Assembly: GCF_042242105.1 (NCBI RefSeq) | Contig: NC_092027.1 | Span: forward strand, 9,327,221 to 9,391,220 | Source of the DNA: Pempheris klunzingeri | Lineage: Eukaryota; Chordata; Actinopteri; Acropomatiformes; Pempheridae | Reading direction: 5' to 3' | Length of the DNA: 64,000 nucleotides | Shown here: positions 54,806-64,000 of the stretch, piece by piece | Layout of the letters: every line of letters begins with the position of its first letter | Numbering within the stretch: position 1 is the first letter of the stretch | The notes under the pieces: generated by a model | Told to the model about the DNA's origin: nothing | The model's input: the letters and a program-made list of their open reading frames with translations, nothing else | Databases searched by the model: none | Made by a program: the position numbers and the translations under genes

Positions 54806-57800
54806 TCGTTTAATGAGATTCGCTCTCAGACACCACTCGCTACAGCTTAGCTGGTACATGTACAGCTAGCTGGGAGGTCAGCTGATCCACCTGAGAAAGG
54901 AGGGGGCCGAGAGTGAAAAGAGGTGCAGGGACAGAGGGGAGAGAGAGATTTCATTCAGGGCGACACAAACCACAGAGCAGTACATTGACCAGGAGGACCG
55001 CTGGCAGGTAACTGGTCCATCTGTGAGACGGGAAAACATCAATGAGGTCAATGAGGCGGAGGGAGAGGGTCAACAGGAGGGAGGTTTGTTTACACTCATC
55101 TCAGAACTGGGAAGGAAAATTATAACTAAATAACTAAATTTATACAGTCCCCCTGCTTGATTAAACAAGAAAATGACGTCACTTCATAAAAGAGTGACTG
55201 ACCTTTATCTATTCTGGTGTATAAAAATCACCTCTTAAGGATGTTATGTCAAACTTTAATGTGTTTTTTATTCAATTTCTTGCTTGACATTCAGGAAAAA
55301 TTTTGGCTGGCGACATGTAGCATGTAGGCATGTAGTAAATGGCAAACTTAAGTTTGTTAACATAGTTTTTACTGACAGAAACTCATATTGATGTATATGT
55401 ATGTATACTTTGTATTGCCTCACAGAAAAATATGAAAAGCCTTTCAAAGTATGCTTTTGGTATTATTGTTTGGAAAGGCAAACCTCATTGAGGAGGATAC
55501 TGTAATAAGGTTTCTCTACACTGGACTTGTGAACACACTACCTTTCCCCCCACTTTGTTTCTGCTGTTGACTGATCCCTGGGACATTGAAGGGAGAGACA
55601 GGAGGAGGGAGAAGAGTGAGAAAAGACATTATTTCGAAGTTGAGTCGCTTCCAAATGAAGACATGAACATCAGAGAGGGATCAGACTGGAGAAAGGATGG
55701 AGAACAGGCCATTAATTGCTACAGGGTTGGGTGGGATTACTAAAATGCACTAAACGTTATCTGGGGGGGGAGACTTGATTCTACATGTAGCTAGAAGCAA
55801 TACCTTAAAGGTTACTCCATCCACCTGTAATAGCCATGGGAGAGAGAAGGCAGAGGCATAAAGGATCAGAGGATGGAGAGTTCAAGGGCAAGAGGGGGAA
55901 GAGAAAGCACTTAGTGATAAAAATGTGGCAGGAGTCTCTGGAAATTATTGAAATACAAGAGGTTATATTTGGCATATCTGTCTGTGTGATACAGATGCAT
56001 AAACTATATAATACAGAAACAAGGAAACCACAGAATTAATTATATCTAACTACAGTACAGCATACATGAAAGCTGCAGTCATAAATTATATTATTCAAGT
56101 CTTCATCTAATTTAGAGGGGAACTCTGTCTGAGCAGAGCAGCATTCAAGGGTTGAATTGAGGATACTTCATTTACAAATACGGGAAGAAAGGGAAACATG
56201 ATGATAGCACTGAACATCTGAGCCATCTTCTAACTGCCTCATCTTGTCAAATGATGATTCAGATTGGGCAAGTGAAACATACTGAGAGCCCCATGACCTA
56301 CTGCAGCTTGTTTTCTAAAGCAGACTGTGTCATTTTAGATTATTAAAATGTTAAAGTGAGTTGAATGGGAAAATAAAGGAAGGAAATAAATAACATTTAT
56401 GGTAAAACTAGCAGCAGTCACTGTTGAGATGGATGAGACTGGTGCACAAAGAGAAATGTCATCCTGCTATTTAGTCCTGCAATGTTGACTTAAAAAGCAG
56501 GTTAAGACTTTTTTCTATAACTATCAAATAGTCTGCACTGTTACTCGTGTGTGTGGTGATGAAATTTAACTGGGAAAATGTGACTGTCAAAACTCGCTTG
56601 TGGTAGTTATGCTGGACTGACTTTCAATAGCTGTCGAACTCAAACATAAATATTACAGGGACGACTAACAACGGCGTCTGCAGAAGCTAATCTGCATCCT
56701 ATGAACAATTAACTATAATAAACAATAAAGATTAACGTTCTGCTGGACATGTTGCGGTGAAGTGTAATATGCGCCTGTGACACAAATATTAAAGCAGCAT
56801 TAATTCATCTTTTAGGCCGCTTGGGGGCTGCGGAACAAAATATAAACAACATGGATTTATAATGACCGTAAAAAGTTGATCTTGCGCATATGTTAGCATT
56901 CATTTAAAGTGGAAATGTCTGTCTCTTTAGCTGCTAAAATCCCCCACTGTGCTCACCATCTAGTTGCTAACTTTGGCTGCTCTTCGGTGCTGACAGGTAT
57001 CTTACAGTGGGTTTATCAGAGCTTTTTAGCTGAAAAGAACAGCTGAAAATGAGGTTGATGAGAGTGAACCAAAACACTTGAGTTGCAGGCTACAAAAGCT
57101 GAATTACTAAAACCCTCCACAGAGCTGAGGGTTCATTATCACAAGCGACATCTTATACATTACGCATTGTCACTTGATCTGTTGTTGATCTGTAAATGTT
57201 ATAAAAATGTAAGGAAAATCATTTGAATTTAGCCTGTAAACTGTGAGCAGTCATGACCTCCTGAGCTGAGAATTCACTGTTGAAATTTGATATCAGGGGT
57301 TACATAACATATCATGTTATTGTGTCTTACAAACACATGGCCTTGTTTTTGACAACATTTTGTATTTCAATAACAGCCGCACCAGAGCAGTGATTACCTT
57401 CAGCAAATCTTTTGGAGAAATCACTCCCACTGTTGTGTATTTGATGATCATGTAAATATAACCCACTATTACACAACTTACAAAAGATTGCAAGGAAAAA
57501 CATTCATTCTCACTCTTCCGTCTGTGCAACACTCCCACTGTTTGGTATCATTTTTGTGGCAGCACAGGTAACTCTACCAGCTCTATTGTTCTGCTGTGTG
57601 ACTCGCAGCTCTGTGTTCATGGCCACATCAGTGTTATGTTCAGAAAAAAGAAAAGCGTCTCTATTAATGCCAGGTCCTCTGGCAGAGAACAGAGCCTTCT
57701 CCTGTTACCTCTTGGTTTCTTTTCTCAGAGCCAATCTGAATCTTCTGTGGATTCTTCAACTGTTGCTCCAGTTTCTGGATCTCCTGCTGGAAGAAATCTC

Positions 57801-60800
57801 GCTCGTGCTCTCTGTCTACAGCTTGTTCCTAAATGTCAAAATAAAGACAGGATGGAGAGAGAAATACAAATAAATATACAATGAAAATAAGAGTTTTTCA
57901 TTGGTGTATAAGAGTATGTATATTACACAAGATCTTCAATAAAGTGGACATTTTCTGACATCAATACAGGCTTACTTTATTTGCAAAGACATCTTGAATT
58001 CACCTCTTTAGAAAGCAGTTTACTTAAGAACTGCTCAGTGAGACATTTTTAATTATCAGAGACTTAAAGGCCATTTGAGGGGATCATTTGATGGATTTAA
58101 CTGTTTCTAAATCCTGTTTGGTTGCATACCGTGACGACTGAAAACTTGGGCATAATGAACCATATTTATGTGTACTTTACAGATTGCAGATCTTGGATTG
58201 ACCAACAGATGAGATAAACTCTGACATAAGGTGCTATTGTTGTCTTTGTTAACTTTGGTGACAGAAAAATGTCACATAAAGGTAAATACATAGATGGAGT
58301 GACACATGTAGGTTCCAGCTGTGTTTCTCCAAAAGGTCTTTAACAGAGGCTAAGAGTCCATTGTCTCCACTTATGAAAGATCAAGATTTTCATCTGCTAA
58401 AACCTCAGATTTGGATGATGAGATTCACAGGATCACATTAACATGATTATGGACTTTTTACTTTCATGCCTGGGTAATTACTCACAAACTTAACAGACAC
58501 AAACATGTTGCACAAATGGCTGTCAAAACAGAAACGCAAATGAAATCAGGATTTCCATTTTCAATGCACACTACAAAAAGGATTAAAGGATTGGCATAAT
58601 AATTTAATTAGAGGATTACATGTCTACAAATTAAATGTTTGTGTGTGAGCGACATTAACAGGACAGAATAGAAGGAATTTGCTTCCAAATAACATCTAGA
58701 CGATTGCATGCCAACTCCTGACCAAGTGGCCTAATTATGGTGATGGGAACACAACTCATTAGACCCCGAGCCAAATATGACGCAGTTCCCCCCAGAACAA
58801 AAAATTATGAAATCATTAGGTCAGCAGGTCGACTGGCCTGAATCTGAGATGGTAATAAGACTCTAATTAATTATTAATATCTGCAAAAATGTCAAACATA
58901 CCAAACCAACATATTTCTACTCGAACATAAAGGTGTTTTATTAAGAGTGTTGCCTCAAATTTATCCAGTCACAAGAAAGAGTCATCATTACCACATACCC
59001 TGTCAGACATTGCAATGAGCTTTAAAATGGGTTTCATTTGTTACATGCCACTATGGCCATGTCAAACACCACTAAAAGACTACAGGTTGCAGATGAGAAA
59101 AAAGGAAGCTGATTAATACTGATGCTATTAAACTAATATACTGAATGAAAATGTAAAAAAAAAAACCCGAAGGCATTAAATTTACTGTGATTAAAGACAA
59201 TGAAAGGTAGCAAATATTCACTTCAGAGCTGAACATTTTTGCCTTAAAATGACTTGAACAATTCTTTGATTAAAAAATTTTTTTGCTCTTTTTCTGCCTA
59301 TTGACTTCTAATTTCATTTCCACTGAGAACACCTATAAGAGCTCCAGTCATTATTGCCCAAAAAGGAATAGAAATATGATAATTTAGTCACTGACGTCAG
59401 AGTAAACGCAGTTTTGAGCTACATGACATTAGAGATCATTTTCTTTGTCACTCACATCGAGGAACCTCCTGTTCTTCTCCAGCTGTTTCTCCAGAGCTTG
59501 GATCTGCTGCTGGAGGTCTCCGTTCTCGGTCCTCTGAGCGTGCTCCAGCTCGATCACCCTGTTGACCTGCTCCTCCAGCTCTGCCTCCAGCAGCTTCACC
59601 TGCTTCAGGAGGTCGGCGTTCTCCTTCTCTGCCTGACGCTGGACCTCCACCTTCTCCTTCATCAGCTTCTCCGTCTCCTCCAGCAGGTCTACAGAGTAGG
59701 GAGGAGGAGAGGTTAAGCATCACTGCTTGTCGACCAAAGGTTAAGTTAATTATTCGTTCAGGTTTGATTTTGATGACGGACAGGACGCTGAGATGGAGCT
59801 ACCGAAGAGTCTGAAGCTTGTGAGCCAGGAGATTTAATGCAGATTTAGCAGATTTTTGCCATGTTGTTAAAAAACAATTATCAACTTCTATGAACTGTAC
59901 CAATTTTATATAAGTCGTGGAGACTTTTACAGTTTCATCTGGCTTACCTCAGGCTCTTCCAACATCTCAGTCAACTTCCCAACATAATGCCCCGTTATCG
60001 CACATGATTCCCCATCATGATGCCTCTTTGCCCTTCCGCTGCCACCAGTGAACAACCCACACCAGTTTACCCAGGATAAAACCCCGCAGGATTAGTGCAA
60101 AAGTAACAAGGTGAGAGAGTGCAAATGACAGAACAAACATGTGGACAGCCCAGACATTGCAATATCCATGCCCATTAAGCATTTACAGGCAGGGGAGAGA
60201 GACTTCCTGAACTGCCAATCATGTCACTTAGAAATGCAAGTACAGCATCAACAAATGTAAAATATATATGTCACGATTACAAAAGATGCTTCAATTCAAA
60301 ATGTAGATGATTGACAGTTAGGAAAGCATGACTACATATAAGTGTCTGAAGATTACTTTCATTTCATCATGCTAAAATGAGTGCTAACATCGACTCCAAG
60401 ACATTAAAAATGACAAACCAGGACAAAAATCAATCAAAACGAAAAGCTGAAGCAAAAGTTAGTGATTGAACTGAGTGAGTTTGTGAGCTCGTAGCAAGCA
60501 AGTTTCAAGCTTTGTTGGTGAGTCGCTGGATTAGGGTTAGAGAGATATACCGCCACTCAGCTACAGTAGACAATCAGAGGAACATATAGTAGATATGACT
60601 GAGCCATGCTCAAAGAGGACACACCTGCTTCAGGTGCTGCAACCATTGCAGCTTCAACTAGGCCTACAGGAGAATAAGAAAGCACAGGAATGTAACATGC
60701 TCTTGTTTTGAAAACTCTTAGAAAAGAAGAAAAGGGTGAAGAGAGAATGGCAGTGCTTTACTGTCTAGGATCCTGTCAGAGCTTACGGTTTCTGAAAAAG

Positions 60801-62056
60801 CCCATTTGGTGTTCACCCTCATTTACAGAATATACTCACCATTTTATCAGAGAATGTACTCATGGGACACCTTTTTGATAATACAGGAGTTATAATGCAA
60901 GATTAGAAGATACAGTTATCCAGCATCATGTTTCTGGAGCACTTCCTGGCAAATACCTGTAAATTTATGACTTAGTAGAAGGTAGCAGGTGTTGAATAAA
61001 TGTAGATAAGCCAAAAGAGTTGCCTCAGTGTTGTTAGACTGAAGAAATATTCTAAAAATGAACATTTTATTGACTTTTATTGACCCTCTGTCCCATTAGG
61101 TCACAGCAACACAGGAAACCAATATGAGGCCTAACAACTACTGTATGACATGTAGCTGACCTGAACCCAGGTTAATATTTTACACCAAATCTGGCTGCCC
61201 TGTGTAATTCAAAAACAATATAAGCAATTGTAAAAGAGGGGAGATTTTTGTTTCCTCAATTTTTTTCTAGACTAACTACGATATCTACGATGCAAGTTCA
61301 CAAAAGTTCACAAAATCAAACCTACACTTTTCTAATACTTTCTTCTTAGTTGTAAGAATGATGGCTCCCTGTGAGCATGCTATTAAAAATCTGTTTTTGA
61401 ATGTATTCTGGGTTACGTACGAAGCTCGCGGGGCCCGGCGTGCTCCTTCATGGCGTCTTTTTGCCGTGACAGCAGCTCCCGCTCCTCCTGCATCTGAAAC
61501 CTGTCCTGCTCCAACTCGTGCAGCCGACTTGCTGTCACCTGCAGGGAGAAATGAGTTTTAATTACAGACTGGGTTTTGATGATACATGACTATAACACTA
61601 ACTATGATATTTGACATTTTATTCATTATGCACACATTTCATGTGGGTTTTCTTCTGGTAGAGATTTAAAATGGATTGAGTTCAACTTCAAGGTACTGTA
61701 CTTACAAATGAGTCACTTCTGAACTTTACCAGAAGCAGTAAATTCAAGGATATACCTTTGAACGTTGTCAAGTCATGTGCTACCTCTGAAAAATGTCGTT
61801 ATTTTTCCTCCTCTCTGCAGCTGGATTGCCTCACCTGCAGCTCTTGCTCGAGACTCAGCTGGAGCTCGTCCTTCTGACGCAACTGCTCGTCTAATGCAGC
61901 CCGTTCATCCGTGTAGCCATCAATCAGACCTGAATGTAGACAAAGCAGGAAGGACAGTTACAAAGACAAACTCCAATTTTGCTTTTTATCAGGTTTTTGT
62001 ATTATTCTTACCCTGTAATTCTTGCAAAATTTAAGAGGAATTACTTACTTACAGTA

Positions 62057-62097
<41 letters not shown>

Positions 62098-64000
62098 AAT
62101 CCAAGGTTAATGACAACAGCAAACAAAAACACATCTATACACCGAGGCACACAAACATGCATATAAATGTAGAGGCGAGCATGCTTGAGCATGTCTGACC
62201 CATTTTGCTTGACATGAAGTACAAAATTGAGCTGTAAACACAATGAAATTACTGTACTGCTCTGTCACAGGTCAGCAAGCATGAAGAACCAGTACAGTAT
62301 TCAGTTCATTGTTACAGTGAAGAAGCTTCACGCACACCAACAGACCGGTGAGAAGCTGTTTAATGATGTGTTCAAACTTCATATATTTTCTGACTTGGCT
62401 CTTGTTTGTAGCTCACATGGGCTCAGTGAGCTCTGTGTGTTATTTAAAGCTGAGACAGAGGCTGAAAGGTAAATGTCACCTGTGTTGTCAGGAGATAAAT
62501 ATTATTTCAGACAGCTGAGCAGGAACCGAAGCTGTGTGTAACATTTACCTAAGGAGGGATTCCTCCACGTTACACAGCTGTCAGATGCACATGATTACTG
62601 GCTTAACTACACAGATCTGATACAGACATCTTGGGAATCATCACATTTACACTCCAACAGAATAATTCCACATCTACACATGGTCCAACTCAGCCTGAAA
62701 TGTAACAAAAGCAGATATTTCATAATCTGTTCAGTGGTTTCACTGGCATACATGTGGTCCTTCTATCAGCGAAGACGATCTTTTTTCCAGGTTGAGCCTG
62801 TCTCTTGGGTTCATTTAAAACCTGTCTGAAAAGGCCACACCCTGAGCTTTTACCTGCATGGATCATCCACACAATAGGAGAATAATTTCTTTCACTGGCA
62901 TTTATACAACTGCAGCAGATGTCCACGAGACGTTGGCCTAGCAGTTTTCAAACACTCCCTAAAAGTTGATGAAGAAGAAGTATGCCACATGATCACAGAG
63001 GCACAGCTGCTCTGTAACTCTGTAAACAGTTTGGGGATGCAGCATTTATTCTCTGTGAGAGCTGCAACGATTAGTTGATCGTCGGGAAATTAACTGGCAA
63101 CTACCTTCATAACTGGCTTATTGTTTAATTTTTCAAGCAAAAAAAGGATTAGATGTTAAAAATTAAATATTCTCTGGTTTCAGCTTCCAACGTGTGACAA
63201 TTTGCTGCTTTTTTTTGTTAACAAAAATCTCTGGCTTTTGGACCGTTTGTCAGACAAAAACAAGCCAAAAAAGATGTGACTGTGTGCCATTTTTTTCATA
63301 TTTTTAAAAGATAAATAATTAATTGTGAAAATAAATCGGCAGATGAATCGATTCGATGACAATGCAGCCCTATTTTCTACAATGTTGTTCTTTGTTTTAT
63401 TTCCTTCAGTTTGCCTCAGCATCTCTATCCTATAACACAATAAAACTTTTAATGACAACAAATATTTGCAGTTCTTAAGCACCTCTATAGGATTACAGAA
63501 AACAAACATCATAACAGGATACTACTCATGTTGTAAAGGATTAGAAAAAGCTACAAACTCACCATTGTTCAGTGTGTCCACAAAGCCAGAAAGAAAGAAA
63601 TGACTGTTGGACTGTACATTTGCCACATTGTGTGAGGGACCTAAAATCGGCCCATTCAACTGTGTTCTGTGTGTGAGACAGAGGATGTGTTTGTAACAGT
63701 TGACCCTCATGGACCAGCTGTCTCTGACATGGATGGGGCTTCGAGTTTGCTGCACCCCCTCCACAAGATCTGTCACAGCACTTAAACTGACGTCCTGGTT
63801 AATCGAGGTTAGTGGCTGAAAGATGTTTGTTCTCACATGAATAGGTTCACCTCCAGACACAAACCCTCATAATCTAGTTGTCACACTCGCAATCAGATGT
63901 TCAAGCAAAAATCAGAGACAAGCTGACAAACAGTAATTGTCATTTGTCGATTTCTCACCACAGATGGCCTCACACTCCTTTACTCTCCCTTTCAAACAGC
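40887..64000 (-). CDS. akap9: A-kinase anchoring protein 9 (AKAP450/CG-NAP), C-terminal part, 5' end outside window
   Basis: About 33 confident exons plus two optional ones on the minus strand, joined in consistent phase, encode about 2,180 residues from the right edge to the stop at 40887. Nearly all of it is coiled coil. Blocks match vertebrate AKAP9 in order: EERELLSRQKDAMK; ETEKLMKEKVEVQRQAEK; EKNRRFLD then EQAVDREHERDFFQQEIQKL; EVQQLHMQLEIQRKE; EMEEVIGEFQEKIVQMQELH then AAEILDMEARHISE; HKHLKELDAVR; LTERLLRQNAELTGFVSRLT; and the PACT domain. AKAP9 anchors PKA, phosphatases and gamma-tubulin complexes at the centrosome and Golgi. The N-terminal Yotiao region is not in the window. The stop, ending GLRR, parallels the human GMRR end. 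Exons are listed in the block entries. Confidence 0.97.
42520..46384 (-). other. akap9: akap9 coiled-coil exon block before the PACT domain
   Basis: Exons 46384-46217, 46076-45953, 45848-45653, 45264-45114, 44767-44423, 44230-43931, 43837-43608, 43471-43366, 43085-42891 and 42726-42520. Strong heptad coiled coil interrupted by a short Gly/Ala-rich stretch (REAGGAGGAAEAD) and a Ser run (GGSSSSSNSL). The acceptor at 43838 is of the NAGNAG type (CAGCAG), so a one-Gln length variant is possible. Segments such as TKLELETTLKAQHKHLKELD are nearly identical to human AKAP9. Confidence 0.93.
46545..47676 (-). other. akap9: akap9 linker exons
   Basis: Exons 47676-47619, 46964-46843 and 46733-46545. They encode APSSRQDRPGSQFKDGYTS, then DYSLRTGFDLPSLQQEFR, and HQEGMQVLSLSELPISEGEP, corresponding to the human VHNEGMQVLSLTESPYSDGE segment. 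This is a less coiled, acidic, Ser-rich spacer between coiled-coil blocks. Confidence 0.92.
48494..49342 (-). other. akap9: akap9 large exon with two tandem 42-residue coiled-coil units
   Basis: One 849-nt exon. It opens with two tandem copies of a module (TKEELNSYRQHSEKLQKDVE and TKEELSSYRQHNEKLQDELR, each followed by VRE-SISKL-EELQEV), offset by exactly 126 nt at DNA level. A low-complexity stretch follows (SPSPSPSPSPQP, SSASSSSTTQP, KRKASKQ), then the conserved FQEKIVQMQELHAAEILDME and ALEDECKALKTVIDKLRSTE. Two further module copies lie in separate exons upstream. Confidence 0.93.
49640..49960 (+). repeat. Teleost interspersed repeat ('cttagcataaagactg' family), copy 2
   Basis: AGTTAAGCATTTTGGGAAAT, GAGATGAGAAGATCGATATA, CTCAGCTTAGCATAGAGACT and GGCTCTGTCTGAAGGTAACA follow a common fish repeat; it lies in an akap9 intron. 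This is the most complete of the three copies in the window. Confidence 0.65.
50795..50980 (+). repeat. Teleost interspersed repeat ('cttagcataaagactg' family), copy 3
   Basis: ATTTGCTTTCTCGCTGAGAG, AGATGACAAGATTTATACAA and CTGACCAGCACCTTTAAAAC match copy 2 with a central part missing. Confidence 0.55.
53334..57828 (-). other. akap9: akap9 coiled-coil exons around the 3-kb intron
   Basis: Exons 57828-57709, 54699-54523, 53978-53874 and 53486-53334, all phase 0. They encode EQAVDREHERDFFQQEIQKL; VDQLTSQLKEKADWCSELLL then SRIRELEQALLASAESLEKV; QLQTEREALERKEKE; and NLEEQLEQFKEELENKGEEV. The intron 54700-57708 carries a (GA)n tract and partial copies of the start of exon 54699-54523. Confidence 0.94.
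54710..54800. repeat. (GA)n-rich tract next to an akap9 acceptor
   Basis: About 90 bp dominated by GAGA; on the coding strand this is the (TC)n polypyrimidine tract before exon 54699-54523. Confidence 0.9.
59456..59688 (-). other. akap9: akap9 coiled-coil exon
   Basis: A 233-nt exon that begins with AC, completing a split GAC or CAC codon, and encodes LLEETEKLMKEKVEVQRQAE then KLLEAELEEQVNRVIELEHA and ALEKQLEKNRRFLD, continuing in phase 0 to the exon at 57828. Confidence 0.95.
60625..60663 (-). other. akap9: akap9 39-nt candidate cassette exon
   Basis: A TCCTGTAG acceptor and a GCAG/GTGTGT donor bound 39 nt encoding LVEAAMVAAPEA with split codons at both ends that fit the neighbours at 61421 and 59688. 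Skipping also keeps frame (HAGPREL-H-LLEETEKL). Human AKAP9 as I recall it lacks this insert. Confidence 0.55.
61421..61929 (-). other. akap9: akap9 exons GLIDGYTDER and VTASRLHELE
   Basis: Exons 61929-61835 and 61538-61421. They encode LIDGYTDERAALDEQLRQKD and LHELEQDRFQMQEERELLSR then QKDAMKEHAGPREL, matching the human DGYSDEKTAL...QIQEERELLSRQKEAMK segment. Confidence 0.93.
62056..62097. repeat. Compound (TC)n(AC)n microsatellite
   Basis: TC units pass directly into AC units inside an akap9 intron. Confidence 0.95.
63060..63372 (+). repeat. MITE-like repeat ('GCTGCAACGATTA' family)
   Basis: It begins GCTGCAACGATTAGTTGATC and ends GATTCGATGACAATGCAGCC CTA. Internal phrases AATATTCTCTGGTTTCAGCT and TTTGGACCGTTTGTCAGACA are those of a very common fish non-autonomous element with GCTGC-type inverted ends, probably hAT-like. 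It lies in an akap9 intron. Confidence 0.6.
63563..63640 (-). other. akap9: akap9 78-nt possible exon
   Basis: An open segment (PSHNVANVQSNSHFFLSGFV then DTLNNG) ends at a perfect GTGAGT donor in the phase needed by the exon at 61929. The weaker acceptor ATTTTAG at 63641 gives a matching phase. It is not coiled coil, and the exon at the right edge can also splice straight to 61929 in frame, so it may be optional or spurious. Confidence 0.35.
63959..64000 (-). other. akap9: akap9 exon cut by the right edge
   Basis: The last 42 bases of an exon, frame CLKGRVKECEAIC plus one base, then a GTGAGA donor. Joined to 61929 it reads ECEAICGLIDGYTDERAA in frame. Confidence 0.6.

Overview
The window is nuclear DNA of a ray-finned fish, most likely a percomorph teleost. 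It has intron-rich vertebrate genes, a fish-restricted rapunzel gene, and interspersed repeats typical of teleosts. There is no prokaryotic or organellar content, no CRISPR array, and no tRNA or rRNA gene that I can support. Nine protein-coding genes can be read exon by exon, with GT-AG junctions and matching phases.

Layout: (1) 30-2050 (-): the first two coding exons of hdgf (PWWP domain); the gene runs off the left edge. (2) 4098-8121 (+): prcc, complete in seven exons, head-to-head with hdgf. (3) 10403-13075 (-): mrpl9, complete, tail-to-tail with prcc. (4) 14026-15223 (-): a four-pass TMEM272-like membrane protein. (5) 17179-19029 (-): a single-domain PI-PLC (X domain) of bacterial type with a signal-like N-terminus. 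(6) 22003-22140: remnant of a rapunzel copy, followed by a TTAA-flanked piggyBac-type element, then the intact rapunzel gene at 25343-26029 (+). (7) 28578-33752 (+): krit1/ccm1, 16 coding exons. (8) 35053-39299 (+): cyp51, 10 coding exons. (9) 40887 to the right edge (-): the C-terminal part of akap9, about 33 confident coding exons plus two optional ones, ending in the PACT domain.

hdgf-prcc and krit1-cyp51-akap9 keep the neighbour order and relative orientation they have in human (1q23 and 7q21). Here the two blocks lie on one fish segment, joined through mrpl9, tmem272-like, PI-PLC and rapunzel. The genes are mostly housekeeping: nuclear and splicing factors, a mitochondrial ribosomal protein, junction signalling, sterol synthesis and a centrosome/Golgi scaffold. 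The PI-PLC and rapunzel genes are the lineage-flavoured part.

The most interesting points are a local expansion of a coiled-coil module in akap9 (42-residue unit, six heptads); serial copies of one akap9 exon start, each with its own acceptor, inside a 3-kb intron; the bacterial-type PI-PLC; and the decayed rapunzel duplicate beside a piggyBac element. Product names rest on recalled family sequences, not on a search.
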